From: Pararoseomonas baculiformis | Lineage (GTDB): Bacteria > Pseudomonadota > Alphaproteobacteria > Acetobacterales > Acetobacteraceae | Direction: 5' to 3' | Assembly (NCBI RefSeq): GCF_017813395.1 | Contig: NZ_JAGIZB010000019.1 | Location: 33,383 to 97,382 of the forward strand | DNA: 64,000 nucleotides | In this document: positions 55,366 through 64,000 of the stretch, one piece after another | Layout: each line of letters begins with the position of its first letter | Numbering within the stretch: the stretch's first letter is position 1 | Program-made: the position numbers and the translations under genes | The notes under the pieces: generated by a model | What the model saw: only the letters and a program-made list of their open reading frames with translations | The model's database searches: none | Told to the model about the DNA's origin: nothing

Positions 55366-56160
55366 ATGCTGGAGAATGCGGGAAAGGTGCTGCGCATCAG
55401 CCCGATGCGCGAACGCGTCTCGCCGGCTGAATGGCAGGCGCGGATCGATTGCGCGGCCTCATACCGGCTGGTCGCGCATTACGGCATGGCGGACATGATG
55501 GCGAACCACATCTCCGTCCGCGTGCCGGGGGAGGACAACGCCTTCCTGATCAACCCCTATGGCATGATGTATGAGGAGATCACGGCCTCATCCCTCATCA
55601 AGGTGGATCTCAGCGGCGCCATCCTCGACAAGCCGGACTACGGGGATTTCGACTTCGGCATCAACCGCGCGGGCTACGTGATCCATTCCGCCATCCATGG
55701 CGCGAAGCATGAACTCGACTGCGTCATCCACACCCATACCTGGCCCGGCATGGCCGTCTCATCCCTCCAATGCGGCCTGCTGCCGCTGACGCAGACGGCG
55801 ATGCGCTTCACCAATATCAGCTACCACGACTATGAGGGCGTGGTGCTGAACCTGGATGAGCAGGAGCGGCTGATCCGCAACCTGGGCGACAACAACGCCA
55901 TGATCCTGCGGAACCACGGGCTGCTGACGGTGGGCCGCACGGTGGGGGAGGCATTCAACGCGCTGCACCGGCTGGAACTGTCCTGCAAGGCGCAGCTCGC
56001 GGCCATGGCCTGCAACACCCCGCTGGTTCAGGTGCCGCAGCCCGTGCTGGACGCCACCTTCCAGAACTACCAGCCGAATGTGCGCCGTCCCTACGGGGTG
56101 ATGGAATGGCCGGCCCTGCTGCGGATGCTGGACCGGCTGGACCCGAGCTACGCCGAATGA
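55366..56160 (+). CDS. Class II aldolase/adducin-family protein
   Basis: A 264-residue zinc-aldolase-fold protein (AraD/FucA-like). The metal site His residues are in DCVIHTHTWPGMAVSSL and in MILRNHGLLTVGRTVGEAFNAL, with a catalytic-acid region in NHISVRVPGEDNAFLINPYG. Members cleave sugar phosphates or act as decarboxylases or hydratases. It follows tcuB by 96 bases on the same strand with GGGAGGAA upstream, so it may process a product of that pathway; this is inferred from position. Confidence 0.88.
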   Translation: MLENAGKVLRISPMRERVSPAEWQARIDCAASYRLVAHYGMADMMANHISVRVPGEDNAFLINPYGMMYEEITASSLIKVDLSGAILDKPDYGDFDFGINRAGYVIHSAIHGAKHELDCVIHTHTWPGMAVSSLQCGLLPLTQTAMRFTNISYHDYEGVVLNLDEQERLIRNLGDNNAMILRNHGLLTVGRTVGEAFNALHRLELSCKAQLAAMACNTPLVQVPQPVLDATFQNYQPNVRRPYGVMEWPALLRMLDRLDPSYAE

Positions 56161-56207
56161 CTCTCACGGCCAGGGGGCGGGATGCGTGCCCCCTGGCCGG
56201 GGGCGGG

Positions 56208-57173
56208 CTATTCCACCCGCGCGCCGGAAAGCCGGACCACATCGGCCCAGCGCTTGATCTCCGTGTCGATGAAGGTGCCGAACTCCGCGGGCGTGCTTCC
56301 CACCGGATCCGCACCCTGGTCCACCATCTGCTTCTCGAGCTCGGGCCGTTTGACGATGGCGGCGGCATCGGCCGCGATCTTCTGCACGATGGCTGGCGGC
56401 GTGCCGGCCGGCGCGGCGATGCCGAACCAGGAGGAGGCATCGAAGCCCGCGAAGCCCAGCTCCACCATCGTCGGCACATCGGGCGCGGAACGGGAGCGGT
56501 GCTGGCTGCTCACCGCCATCGCCCGCAGCTTGCCCGCACGAATCTGTTCGATGACCGAGGGGATGGTGGCGAACATGAAGTCGATGCGGCCGCTCAGGAG
56601 GTCGTTCAGCGCTACCGCGCCGCGATAGGGAACATGCGTGGTCCGGGTGCCCGCCATCTGGTCCATCATTGCGCCCGAGAGATGCGACGAGGTGCCGACG
56701 CCCGTCGAGCCGTAGGACAGCGCCCCCGGTTTCTCCTTCGCCAGCTGCAGCAGCGCCGGAAGGTCGCGGGCGAGATGTTCCGGCCGGACGACAAGGATGT
56801 TCGGCACGCCCGCGAGCAGCGTGACGGGCGCGAGGTCCCGCCGCGTGTCATAGGGCATGTTGCGGTAGAGCGACTGGTTCACCGCGAGCGGCCCGACCGA
56901 GCCGACGAGCAGCGTGTAGCCATCCGGGGCGGAGCGAACGACATGTTCCGTGCCGATATTGCCGCCGGCGCCGGGCCGGTTCTCGATCACCACCGGTTGG
57001 CCCCAGCTCTCGGAGAGATGGTTCCCGACGAGGCGCGCGATGATGTCCGTCGTGCCGCCCGCCGTGAAGGACACGATGACGCGGACCGGCCGTTCCGGCC
57101 AGGATGCCGCAACCGCACGGGATGCGAGGGCAAGAGCTGGCGCGGCCAGCAGCAGGTTGCGGCGCGTGGTCAT
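56208..57173 (-). CDS. TctC/Bug-family solute-binding protein
   Basis: A 321-residue periplasmic receptor (signal MTTRRNLLLAAPALALASRAVA) with WPERPVRVIVSFTAGGTTDIIARLV, IENRPGAGGNIG and VPYRGAVALNDLLSGRIDF. It is divergent from a second TctC gene and convergent with the aldolase of the tcu region, so tricarboxylates are plausible ligands. The short spacer to the divergent gene has nested palindromes. Confidence 0.9.
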   Translation of the reverse strand: MTTRRNLLLAAPALALASRAVAASWPERPVRVIVSFTAGGTTDIIARLVGNHLSESWGQPVVIENRPGAGGNIGTEHVVRSAPDGYTLLVGSVGPLAVNQSLYRNMPYDTRRDLAPVTLLAGVPNILVVRPEHLARDLPALLQLAKEKPGALSYGSTGVGTSSHLSGAMMDQMAGTRTTHVPYRGAVALNDLLSGRIDFMFATIPSVIEQIRAGKLRAMAVSSQHRSRSAPDVPTMVELGFAGFDASSWFGIAAPAGTPPAIVQKIAADAAAIVKRPELEKQMVDQGADPVGSTPAEFGTFIDTEIKRWADVVRLSGARVE

Positions 57174-57225
57174 GCTGTTTCCTCCGGTTCCGGCCGTTCA
57201 CTTCCGGCTCTGTTCCGGTATCGTC

Positions 57226-57248
57226 ATGCAGCGCACGCTGCATATGCA
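57226..57248. promoter_or_regulatory. Nested palindromes between two divergent tctC genes
   Basis: ATGCAGCG (57226-57233), CA, CGCTGCAT (57236-57243) is a perfect 8-bp inverted repeat, and TGCATATGCA (57239-57248) is a second, overlapping palindrome. The spacer is 124 bases between divergent genes, a natural place for a regulator site. Confidence 0.55.
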
Positions 57249-57297
57249 ATTCAATTCGTCGGGCCTGGATAACGGCTCGGATCAAAGGGAGAGAAAC

Positions 57298-58272
57298 ATG
57301 GAGAGGTTCGGAAGGCGTGGGTTGCTGGCGATGTCGGGCGCTTCGCTTGCCATGCCTGCCATCGCGCAGCGTGGCTGGCCGGATCGCCCGGTGACGCTGC
57401 TTGTTCCCTATGCGGCGGGCGGGTCGAACGACGTGGTGGCGCGGCTTCTGGCACCGAAGCTGCAGGCCATACTTGGCCAGTCTTTCGTGGTGGAGAACCG
57501 CACCGGCGCGGGCGGCTCGATCGGCACGGCGGCGGTGGCGCGCGGGCCAGCGGATGGCAGCCTGTTCCTCGTTTCCTCCGCCAGCAACCACGTCATGTAT
57601 CCGATCGTGGCGCCGGGCTCGATTCCGGATCCGCGCGAGGCCTTCGCGGGTGTTTCCATGCTGGTGGACGTGCCGCTGGCGCTGACGGTGGCCAACAAGC
57701 TGGGCGTGAAGGACCTGCCCGGCCTGCTGGAGCTGCTGAAGCGCGAGCCCGGCCGGCACTCCTTCGCCTCGTCGGGCGTTGGCGGATCGCAGCATCTGGC
57801 GGGCGAGCTCTTCGCCATGAAGGCGGGCGTCGAGATCGTGCATGTGCCCTATCGCGGCGGCGGGCCGGCGCTGAACGACCTCGTCGCGGGGCAGGTCTCG
57901 ATGGCCTTCCTGAACCTGCCCACCGCGCTGCCGCAGGACAATGCGGGCACGGTGAAAATCCTGGCGGTGGCGGGGGACCGCCGCTCGGCGCTGAAGCCCG
58001 AGATCGCCACCGTGGCGGAATCCGGCGTGCCCGGCTTTGCCGTGCGTTCCTGGACCGCGCTCTTCGCTCCGCGTGCCACCCCGCGGGAGATCATGGCCCG
58101 GCTGAATGCTGCCGTGAAGGAATGCCTGACGGACCCTACCACCAAGGCAAGGCTCGCCGAGCTGGGAACCGAGGCAGAGCCTTCGGCGCCCGAGGCGCTC
58201 AACGCCTTCGTTCGTGAGGAATTCGACCTCTGGGCGCCCGTGATCCGCGCCGCGAAGGTCACGGCGGGCTAG
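57298..58272 (+). CDS. TctC/Bug-family solute-binding protein
   Basis: A 324-residue periplasmic receptor; a Tat-like signal (RFGRRGLLAMSGASLAMPAIAQ) is followed by WPDRPVTLLVPYAAGGSNDVVARLL, VENRTGAGGSIG and VPYRGGGPALNDLVAGQVSM. AAAGGGAG lies seven bases before ATG 57298. It is clearly different in sequence from the divergent neighbour, so the two probably bind different ligands of the same class. Confidence 0.9.
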   Translation: MERFGRRGLLAMSGASLAMPAIAQRGWPDRPVTLLVPYAAGGSNDVVARLLAPKLQAILGQSFVVENRTGAGGSIGTAAVARGPADGSLFLVSSASNHVMYPIVAPGSIPDPREAFAGVSMLVDVPLALTVANKLGVKDLPGLLELLKREPGRHSFASSGVGGSQHLAGELFAMKAGVEIVHVPYRGGGPALNDLVAGQVSMAFLNLPTALPQDNAGTVKILAVAGDRRSALKPEIATVAESGVPGFAVRSWTALFAPRATPREIMARLNAAVKECLTDPTTKARLAELGTEAEPSAPEALNAFVREEFDLWAPVIRAAKVTAG

Positions 58273-58331
58273 GGGCGCCGCTCGCGCGCTTGGCAGGGGC
58301 GCGGCAGGCTCGCGCATGCTAGGTTCGGGGG

Positions 58332-58961
58332 ATGGATCACCTATCCTCCATACCCCGCTCCTCCCGCCGTTTCCTGCTCCTGGGCCTTGGGGCGGCCCTG
58401 GCCGCACCGGGCGCCGCCCAGGCCCAGGCGGCGCCGTCTCAGGTGGTTGAGGGGTTCCACGCCACGCTGATCGACCTGATGCGCAACGCGCGGCAACTCG
58501 GCATCCGCGGGCGCTACCAGCGGCTGCAGCCCGCAATGAACTCCGCCTTCGACCTGGCGGCGATGACGCGCATCGCGGTGGGGCCCTCCTGGTCTCGCAT
58601 GGCGCCGGAGCAGCAATCCGCCCTTATCCAGGCCTTCTCCAACTGGTCCATCGCGACCTATGCCAACCGCTTCAACGGCTTTTCCGGCGAAAGCTTCACC
58701 ACCACGGGCGAGACCACGCTGCAGAATGGCGATCGCCTGGTCCGCACCAGCCTCAACCGGGTGAATGACGCGCCGGTGCAGCTGAACTACCTGATGCGCA
58801 ATACCAGCGCGGGCTGGCGTATCGTGGACGTGTATCTCACCGGCACGATCAGCGAGCTGGCTTCCCGCCGCTCTGAATTCGCCACCCTGCTGCAGCAGGG
58901 CGGGGCTGACCGGCTGGCGGCGGAACTGCGGCAGCAGACGGAGCAACTGCTGCGGGGGTGA
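58332..58961 (+). CDS. hpnM: MlaC-like/HpnM lipid-transfer protein
   Basis: A 209-residue periplasmic protein with a twin-arginine-like signal (SSRRFLLLGLGAALAAPGAAQA). The MlaC/toluene-tolerance Ttg2D pattern is clear: GRYQRLQPAMNSAFDLAAMTRIAVGPSW, NGFSGESFTTTG, LMRNTSAGWRIVDVYLTGTISELASRRSEF. MlaC carries phospholipids between membranes; its hopanoid-linked relative is HpnM. The nearness of hpnN favours HpnM, but the sequence alone does not decide. Confidence 0.85.
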   Translation: MDHLSSIPRSSRRFLLLGLGAALAAPGAAQAQAAPSQVVEGFHATLIDLMRNARQLGIRGRYQRLQPAMNSAFDLAAMTRIAVGPSWSRMAPEQQSALIQAFSNWSIATYANRFNGFSGESFTTTGETTLQNGDRLVRTSLNRVNDAPVQLNYLMRNTSAGWRIVDVYLTGTISELASRRSEFATLLQQGGADRLAAELRQQTEQLLRG

Positions 58962-58979
58962 TTTCTCCGCTGGCGGCCC

Positions 58980-59031
58980 CCGGGGAGAGGAAGAAGGAAT
59001 TCTTCCTCTCCCCGGACCCCTCACCATCATC
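58980..59031 (+). terminator. Terminator behind hpnM
   Basis: A perfect 16-bp stem, CCGGGGAGAGGAAGAA (58980-58995), loop GGAA, and complement (59000-59015), followed after 16 bases by CTTTTTC. It stands 18 bases behind the hpnM stop. Confidence 0.75.
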
Positions 59032-59068
59032 TTTTTCTAGCAGTTGGAGCGGTTTCGCTGACGGTGCG

Positions 59069-59214
59069 CCTCCGGTCCATGACCGGAGGAGACTGCAAGG
59101 TCAGGATAGAGAATAAGAAATCCCTGGTGCATCGCATCCGCGGCAGCCAGACGGGGTTCCAAGGGCCTCAGGCCCTTGGCGGGTGAGGTCCGGAGAGGGC
59201 AGAGCCCTCTCCGG
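59069..59214. repeat. Cluster of perfect hairpins (REP-like intergenic element)
   Basis: Three perfect stem-loops: CCTCCGGTC/GACCGGAGG (59069-59089, loop CAT), CCAAGGGCC/GGCCCTTGG (59159-59179, loop TCA) and CCGGAGAGGGC/GCCCTCTCCGG (59190-59214, loop AGA). The last two are adjacent, in a TTCCAAGGGCC...GGTCCGGAGAGGG context that resembles the palindromic intergenic repeats common in high-GC alphaproteobacteria. With the terminator, this makes up almost all of the 295-base spacer between hpnM and mlaA; no gene is seen in it. Confidence 0.6.
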
Positions 59215-59256
59215 TAACCGGCAGTTCAGGACCGACGCCGCACGGTCTGGAGCGGC

Positions 59257-59997
59257 TTATTGAGCGCCCGGGTCCTCAAGCACGTCGATCCGGTCGCCGG
59301 TATCGCCGACCCGGCCCAGCTCAGCGTTGCGGCGCTGCTGCCACACGCTGCGCAGCCTTGCGTAGAAGTCCAGCGAGCCGCTGCGGAGCTGGTCCAGCCC
59401 CTCGATGTTCTGCTCGCGCAGGTCGATGCCGCCCACCACGGTGCGAGCGACATTCGCCTCGAAGGGCAGCAGCCAGCTGATCGGGTTCATGAAGCCATCG
59501 GCTACCATGCCCACCGTGTCCCGCGTGTTGGAAGGGCCGGCGAGGGGAAGCATGAGATAGGGCCCGTCATCCAGGCCCCAGCTGTAGAGGGTCTGCCCGA
59601 AATCGCCGGTGCGGCGGGCGATGCCGAAATCGGTGGCCACGTCGAAGAGCCCGCCGAGGCCCACGGTGGAGTTGAAGAAAAACCGCATCGTCGTGTGCCC
59701 GGCATCGAGGAAGCGGCCCTGGAGGAGATTGTTCGCGAGGATGCGCGGCTCCGAGATGTTGTCGAGGGCGTTGCGGATCCCGGTGCGGGCGAATTCGGGC
59801 ACCACCTCGCGATAGCCCAGCGCCACCGGGCGCAGCACCGCGTCGTCCACGGCCAGGTTGGCGTCCAGGATGTCGCGGTTGATCGGCTCCAGCGGGTCGC
59901 CCGGCGTGGAGGCCAGCTCGCCATCCGTTCCTCGTGTGGCGCAGGCGCCAAGCGAGAGGGTGGCGGCGAGGATGAGCGGAAGGCTGCGACGGAGCAT
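59257..59997 (-). CDS. mlaA: MlaA (VacJ) outer-membrane lipoprotein
   Basis: A 246-residue lipoprotein with the lipobox in ATLSLGAC and the family block DPLEPINRDILDANLAVDDAVLRPVALGYREVVPEFARTGIRNALDNISEP. It forms a ring in the outer membrane that pulls stray phospholipids from the outer leaflet back to the periplasmic carrier. ATG 59997 is chosen so that the signal is of normal length. It follows hpnN by 61 bases on the same strand. A standalone MlaC-like protein is encoded convergently next door. Confidence 0.92.
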   Translation of the reverse strand: MLRRSLPLILAATLSLGACATRGTDGELASTPGDPLEPINRDILDANLAVDDAVLRPVALGYREVVPEFARTGIRNALDNISEPRILANNLLQGRFLDAGHTTMRFFFNSTVGLGGLFDVATDFGIARRTGDFGQTLYSWGLDDGPYLMLPLAGPSNTRDTVGMVADGFMNPISWLLPFEANVARTVVGGIDLREQNIEGLDQLRSGSLDFYARLRSVWQQRRNAELGRVGDTGDRIDVLEDPGAQ

Positions 59998-60058
59998 GGG
60001 GGGAGCATAGTGGCCGCCGCGCCAGGGCACAGCCGCCAATCGCGCAAGAGCCCGTGAA

Positions 60059-62662
60059 TTACGCGGCAGGGTGCTTCGGCGGCACGGCCAGCAGCGCAGG
60101 GCGGAAGATCAGCGTGACCAGGAGCTCCCATCCCAGCGAGATCATCAGCAGCCGGCCCATGCTGGCCGTGCCGGGATGGCTGGAGAACCAGAGCGCACCG
60201 AAGGCCGTGGCAGTGGTGAGGGCGCTGAAGATCACGGCACGGGTCAGGCTGGATTGCAGAAGCTCGTGCTCCCCCGCGCGCCAGGCGATGACGAAATAGA
60301 TGTTGAAGGCCACCCCCATGCCGAAGAGCAGCGGCAGGGCGATGATGTTGGCGAAGTTCAGCGGCAGGTCGAGCGCCGCGCAGGTGGCGAGGGTGAGCAT
60401 TCCGCTGAGCAGCACGGGCAGCATGGCCAGCAGCACGTCCTTCGCCCGCCGCAGCACCAGGGCGAGAAGGATGACGACCGCGAGGGCGGAGAGAAAGCCG
60501 GCCTGGAGGAAGGCGGTGACGATCATGTCCCCCGCCGCCTGGATGGAGATGGGCACGCCCACCGCTTCCGGCGCCACGGCCTGCACGGCTTCCGCGAAGC
60601 GGCGCAGGACGTCGTTGTCGTTCGGGTTGCCGCGCGGATAGACCTCCAGCCGCAGGCGACCGTCGCGCGCGGTCCAGTCCTCCACCAGTTCGGGCGGCAG
60701 ATCGGCGAGGGTGACGGGGCCGGCGGAAAGCAGGGCGCGGGTCTGGGCCAGCAACGTGTTCAGCGGGGCGACCACGGCCTCCGCGGCGGCGGCGCGCTGG
60801 GCGGGGGTGCCGGCAGCCAGGCGGGCGAGCGCATCGGCCAGGCGGCGGGCCGCCGCCGCCGCATCCTCCCGCCCCTGGCCCGCCGCATCGCGCAGGGCCG
60901 CCGTGGTGGCGTTGAGGCTGCGCAGCAGCGCCGCATCATCCGGCGGCGGGAGGGGTTCCACCCCTTCCAGCGTGGGGCCGAGCAGCATGGCGGCGTCCTG
61001 CACCAGGGCCAGCTTTTCCTCCTGCTGCGCGGGGATGAAGCTGGCGAGCGAAACGGTCCGCAGCACCTCCGGCAAGGCCTCGAGCCGGCGGCCCAGCGCT
61101 TCGGCTTCCGCAAGGGAAGGGAGCAGGATGCTGATGGTGTTCGGCGTTCGGTCCGGGTCCGCCATCAGCTCCGCGATGGTGGACATGGACTCCACCTTGG
61201 GGCTGCGCAGGTTCAGCGGGTTGAAGTCGAAGCGGACCAGGGGAAGCAGGGCAAGGCAGATGGCCGCAGCCAGGGCCGATGCGGCCAGCACCGCGCGGCG
61301 GTGGCGGTGCAGGGCGTGCTCCACCGGGGCGAGGGCGGCATAGCCGAGTTCCGCCCGGCCACCGGCGGGTGGTCGCATCAGCACGAGCAGGGCGGGAAGC
61401 AGGGTGATGCTGAGCAGGAAGGCGATGCCCATGCCCAGCCCCGCGATCATCCCCAGTTCGGCCACGCCGATATAGCTTGTTGGAAGGAAGGCGAAGAAGC
61501 CGGCGGCGATGGCCGCAGCCGCCAGGGCGAGGCTGCGCCCGACGCCGCGCCCCGCCTCCGCCAGAGCCTTCCGGATATCCGGATGCACCAGCCGTTCCGC
61601 CAGGCAGCGCACGCTGAGCTGGATGCTGAAATCGATGCCGAGCCCGACGAAAAGCGGGATGAAGGCGACGGAGATCAGGTTGAACCGCCCGGTGGCCATC
61701 AGCCCCAGCCCGGCCGTGATGATGAGGCCGAGAAAGGTGGTGGCAAGGATGGCAAGCACGAAACGGACGGAGCGGACCGCCACCCAGAGGATGCCGACCA
61801 GCGCCAGCACCATGGCGCCGGTGACCAGTTCCGCATCCTCGGCCAGGCTTGCGAATTCCTCGTCCGCCAGCGGCACGGGGCCGGTCAGGCGCAGGGTGAC
61901 GCCATGAGCGGGATCGAGGTCCAGGCGCCTGGCCATCTCGCGGATGGCCTGGCTGCCGGCCTCGCCGGGCTGCAGCGCGCCGTAATCCATCACGGGCTGC
62001 ACCAGGATGAAGCGCCGCGTCTCCCGCGGACCGGGTGGGCTGCCAGCGATCAGGCTGCGCCAGGAGAAGAAGGCGGGCCGGCCGGCCAGCACGGCCTCGA
62101 AGCTCTCGGCCAGGGCGCTGGCGGCGGGGGCGATGTCGCGCAGCCCGGCCTGGCCGCGCGCCACGCCCTCCAGCACCGTGGAGAGGCTGCCGAGCACGCC
62201 GCGCAGGCTGGGATCGGCCGCGAGCGGACCCAGGAAGGGCTGGGCGCGGATGAGCTGTTCCGCGGTGGCCTGCACCTCCTCCAGTGGCAGGAGGAGGAGG
62301 CCGTTGCGGTCGAAGAAGGGGCCGCCATCCGGGCGCCGCACGCTGCGGAACAGGGCGGGTTGCTCCCGCAGTGCGTCCGTGAGGCGCGTGGCGGCCGCTT
62401 CGGCGATCTCGGCCGTGGCGCCGTCGATCACGGCGACGATCTGGTCCTGCTTCTGCGGGAAGGCGGCGCCATAGGCGATCTCGCGCTGGCGCCATTCAAG
62501 ATCGGTGGAGATCAGTTCCGCCGTGTCCGTGGTCATGGCGAAATGGCGCGTGGTGTAGAACAGCGCGGCGGCGGAGAGGACGAGGCCCAGCAGCAGCACC
62601 AGCCAGGGCCGGGCGGCACTGAAGGCGGTGACGCGGCCGATGAGCGATGGACTGGTCTTCAC
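60059..62662 (-). CDS. hpnN: HpnN-type RND transporter (MMPL family)
   Basis: An 867-residue inner-membrane transporter with two sets of six helices and two periplasmic loops, typical of the hopanoid RND (HpnN) family, which moves hopanoids to the outer membrane. Landmarks are FIPLFVGLGIDFSIQLSVRCLAE near residue 335, with the intramembrane Asp, and FANIIALPLLFGMGVAFNIYFVIAWR near 780. Its start lies 77 bases after dxs on the same strand, which supplies isoprenoid precursors, so a dxs-hpnN-mlaA run is likely. Confidence 0.9.
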   Translation of the reverse strand: MKTSPSLIGRVTAFSAARPWLVLLLGLVLSAAALFYTTRHFAMTTDTAELISTDLEWRQREIAYGAAFPQKQDQIVAVIDGATAEIAEAAATRLTDALREQPALFRSVRRPDGGPFFDRNGLLLLPLEEVQATAEQLIRAQPFLGPLAADPSLRGVLGSLSTVLEGVARGQAGLRDIAPAASALAESFEAVLAGRPAFFSWRSLIAGSPPGPRETRRFILVQPVMDYGALQPGEAGSQAIREMARRLDLDPAHGVTLRLTGPVPLADEEFASLAEDAELVTGAMVLALVGILWVAVRSVRFVLAILATTFLGLIITAGLGLMATGRFNLISVAFIPLFVGLGIDFSIQLSVRCLAERLVHPDIRKALAEAGRGVGRSLALAAAAIAAGFFAFLPTSYIGVAELGMIAGLGMGIAFLLSITLLPALLVLMRPPAGGRAELGYAALAPVEHALHRHRRAVLAASALAAAICLALLPLVRFDFNPLNLRSPKVESMSTIAELMADPDRTPNTISILLPSLAEAEALGRRLEALPEVLRTVSLASFIPAQQEEKLALVQDAAMLLGPTLEGVEPLPPPDDAALLRSLNATTAALRDAAGQGREDAAAAARRLADALARLAAGTPAQRAAAAEAVVAPLNTLLAQTRALLSAGPVTLADLPPELVEDWTARDGRLRLEVYPRGNPNDNDVLRRFAEAVQAVAPEAVGVPISIQAAGDMIVTAFLQAGFLSALAVVILLALVLRRAKDVLLAMLPVLLSGMLTLATCAALDLPLNFANIIALPLLFGMGVAFNIYFVIAWRAGEHELLQSSLTRAVIFSALTTATAFGALWFSSHPGTASMGRLLMISLGWELLVTLIFRPALLAVPPKHPAA

Positions 62663-62739
62663 GGCGGCGCCCCACGCATGGTTCGGGCCGCCCCTCTGCG
62701 TCCGGGGCGGCGGACCGCGCCCGGATACACCGCCAGGGT

Positions 62740-64000
62740 TCAGCTTGCCATCGCGCCGCGGCGATCGGGGGCGCTGGAGCGCCCTGTCCTGTCCCTCCCC
62801 AGAGCGTGTCGTGCGGTGGCGGCGACCTGTGGTGCGTTGAGGCCGGCGAGGTCGTACTGCTTTTTAGGGTTGTCGTGGTCGATATAGGTGTCGGGCAGGA
62901 CGAGGGGGCGGAAGCGCAGTCCGCCGTCCAGCAGGCCGGCATGGGCGAGGTGCTGGGCGACGAGGGAGCCGAAGCCGCCCACCGATCCTTCCTCGACGGT
63001 GACGAGGACGGCATGGTTGCGGGCCAGCCGCTCGAGGAGTTCGGTATCGAGCGGCTTTGCGAAGCGGGCATCGGCGACGGTGCAGGAGAGGCCCTGGGCG
63101 GCGAGTTCGTCGGCGGCCTTCAGGGCCTCGGCGAGGCGGGTGCCGTAGGAGAGGATGGCGATGCTGCTGCCCTCGCGCAGCACGCGGCCGCGGCCGATGG
63201 GAAGCGGGGTGCCGCGGGCCGGGAGTTCGAGCCCGGTGCCCTCGCCGCGCGGGTAGCGGAAGGCGATGGGCCCGCTGTCATGGGCGGCTGCGGTGGCCAC
63301 CATGTGCATCAGCTCCACCTCGTCGGCGGCGGCCATGAGGGTCATGTTCGGGATGCAGCCGAGATAGGCGATGTCATAGGCCCCGGCATGGGTCGCCCCA
63401 TCCGCCCCCACCAGCCCGGCCCGGTCCATGGCGAAGCGCACGGGCAGGTTCTGCAGCGCCACGTCATGGACCAGCTGGTCATAGGCGCGCTGGAGGAAGG
63501 TCGAGTAGATGGCGACGAAGGGCCGGAGCCCCTCGGTGGCCATGCCGGCGGCGAAGGTGACCGCGTGCTGCTCGGCGATGCCCACGTCGAAGCTGCGGCG
63601 GGGGAAGCGCTTCTCGAAGGCGTCCAGCCCCGTGCCGCTGGGCATGGCCGCCGTGACCGCCACGATCCGCGGGTCGGCCTCGGCCTCGGCGATGAGCGCG
63701 TTGGCGAAAACCTTGGTGTAGGAGGGCGGCCCCGGGGGCGCCTTGGCCTGCTCGCCGGTGACGACGTTGAACCTGACCACGCCGTGGTACTTGTCGGCCG
63801 AGGCCTCGGCGGGGGCGTAGCCCTTGCCCTTCTGGGTGACCACATGGAGCAGGATGGGCCCGCTCTCCTCGGCCTCGCGCAGGTTGCGCAGCACGGGCAG
63901 CAGGTGGTCGAGGTCGTGCCCGTCGATCGGGCCGACATAGTAGAAGCCCATCTCCTCAAAGAGCGTGCCGCCCGTGAGCATGCCGCGGGCATACTCGTCC
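62740..64000 (-). CDS. dxs: 1-Deoxy-D-xylulose-5-phosphate synthase (5' part missing at the right edge)
   Basis: The last ~420 residues of DXS, open through the window edge; ATG 63981 is internal. [20 protein letters not shown] is the family's loop before the pyrimidine-binding domain, and [39 protein letters not shown] has the catalytic Glu that activates thiamine diphosphate. [22 protein letters not shown] and the C-terminal transketolase domain follow. The enzyme condenses pyruvate and glyceraldehyde 3-phosphate at the start of the MEP isoprenoid pathway, which feeds hopanoids. Confidence 0.95.
   Translation of the reverse strand, partial: DEYARGMLTGGTLFEEMGFYYVGPIDGHDLDHLLPVLRNLREAEESGPILLHVVTQKGKGYAPAEASADKYHGVVRFNVVTGEQAKAPPGPPSYTKVFANALIAEAEADPRIVAVTAAMPSGTGLDAFEKRFPRRSFDVGIAEQHAVTFAAGMATEGLRPFVAIYSTFLQRAYDQLVHDVALQNLPVRFAMDRAGLVGADGATHAGAYDIAYLGCIPNMTLMAAADEVELMHMVATAAAHDSGPIAFRYPRGEGTGLELPARGTPLPIGRGRVLREGSSIAILSYGTRLAEALKAADELAAQGLSCTVADARFAKPLDTELLERLARNHAVLVTVEEGSVGGFGSLVAQHLAHAGLLDGGLRFRPLVLPDTYIDHDNPKKQYDLAGLNAPQVAATARHALGRDRTGRSSAPDRRGAMAS

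Noticed and set aside
60071..62887. Plus-strand open frame of over 900 codons opposite hpnN
   Set aside because: Composition is Gly/Gln/Arg/His-rich noise; hpnN on the minus strand has correct RND topology.

Overview
The window looks like a chromosomal segment of a high-GC alphaproteobacterium of the Acetobacteraceae, most likely Roseomonas or a close relative. The case rests on the very GC-rich codon use, a class I lysyl-tRNA synthetase, hopanoid-linked genes (hpnM and hpnN, with dxs), four tripartite-tricarboxylate (TctC/Bug) binding proteins, and a LexA box of the alphaproteobacterial GTTC-N7-GTTC type. The assignment is inferred from gene content; no rRNA or tRNA gene is present.

Region 1 (1-10.0 kb) is housekeeping: a DinG/Rad3-like helicase cut by the left edge, class II fructose-bisphosphate aldolase, a monofunctional catalase, aspartate-semialdehyde dehydrogenase, class I LysRS coupled to an MprF-like membrane protein that lacks its catalytic half, and an S24/HTH LexA-like regulator.

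Region 2 (10.07-23.11 kb) is the most interesting part. It is a compact, apparently intact podovirus (T7-type) particle module in nearly T7 gene order: two small leader genes, portal, scaffold, capsid, tail tubular A, a large tail protein, a small core protein, a tailspike with T7-fibre-like N-terminus and beta-helix, a small gene in the TerS position, TerL, a membrane/coiled-coil lysis candidate and a SleB-type endolysin. No integrase, polymerase, primase, replication gene or att-like repeat is visible. A perfect LexA box lies 24 bp before the first gene. The module could be an SOS-controlled domesticated podovirus, comparable in size and logic to gene transfer agents, which are mostly siphovirus-like.

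Region 3 (23.1-31.3 kb) holds a TctC protein, a DUF952 protein, a secreted esterase, an EamA transporter, the pyrD-HAD-MFS operon, an entericidin-like lipoprotein and a Tat-exported GH8 glucanase. Region 4 (31.4-35.3 kb) is a signalling cluster: a free HPt protein, a hybrid histidine kinase with two receivers, and a solute-binding protein whose start codon overlaps that of the kinase head to head.

Region 5 (35.3-40 kb) is a GntR-controlled catabolic operon (CoA transferase, enoyl-CoA hydratase, TctC, SDR) with a perfect palindromic operator. Region 6 (40-49 kb) is mixed: YgjP-like peptidase, acyltransferase 3, cupin, a secreted GH16-RTX glucanase, a DHDPS-family aldolase coupled to a YcgN-family protein, MmcB, DUF4142 and HldE. 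Region 7 (49-58.3 kb) has an unrecognised gene pair, an orphan ABC ATPase and a tricarboxylate island (GntR, TcuA, TcuB, class II aldolase, two divergent TctC proteins). Region 8 (58.3-64 kb) is envelope lipid transport: HpnM/MlaC, a hairpin-rich spacer, MlaA, HpnN, and dxs cut by the right edge.
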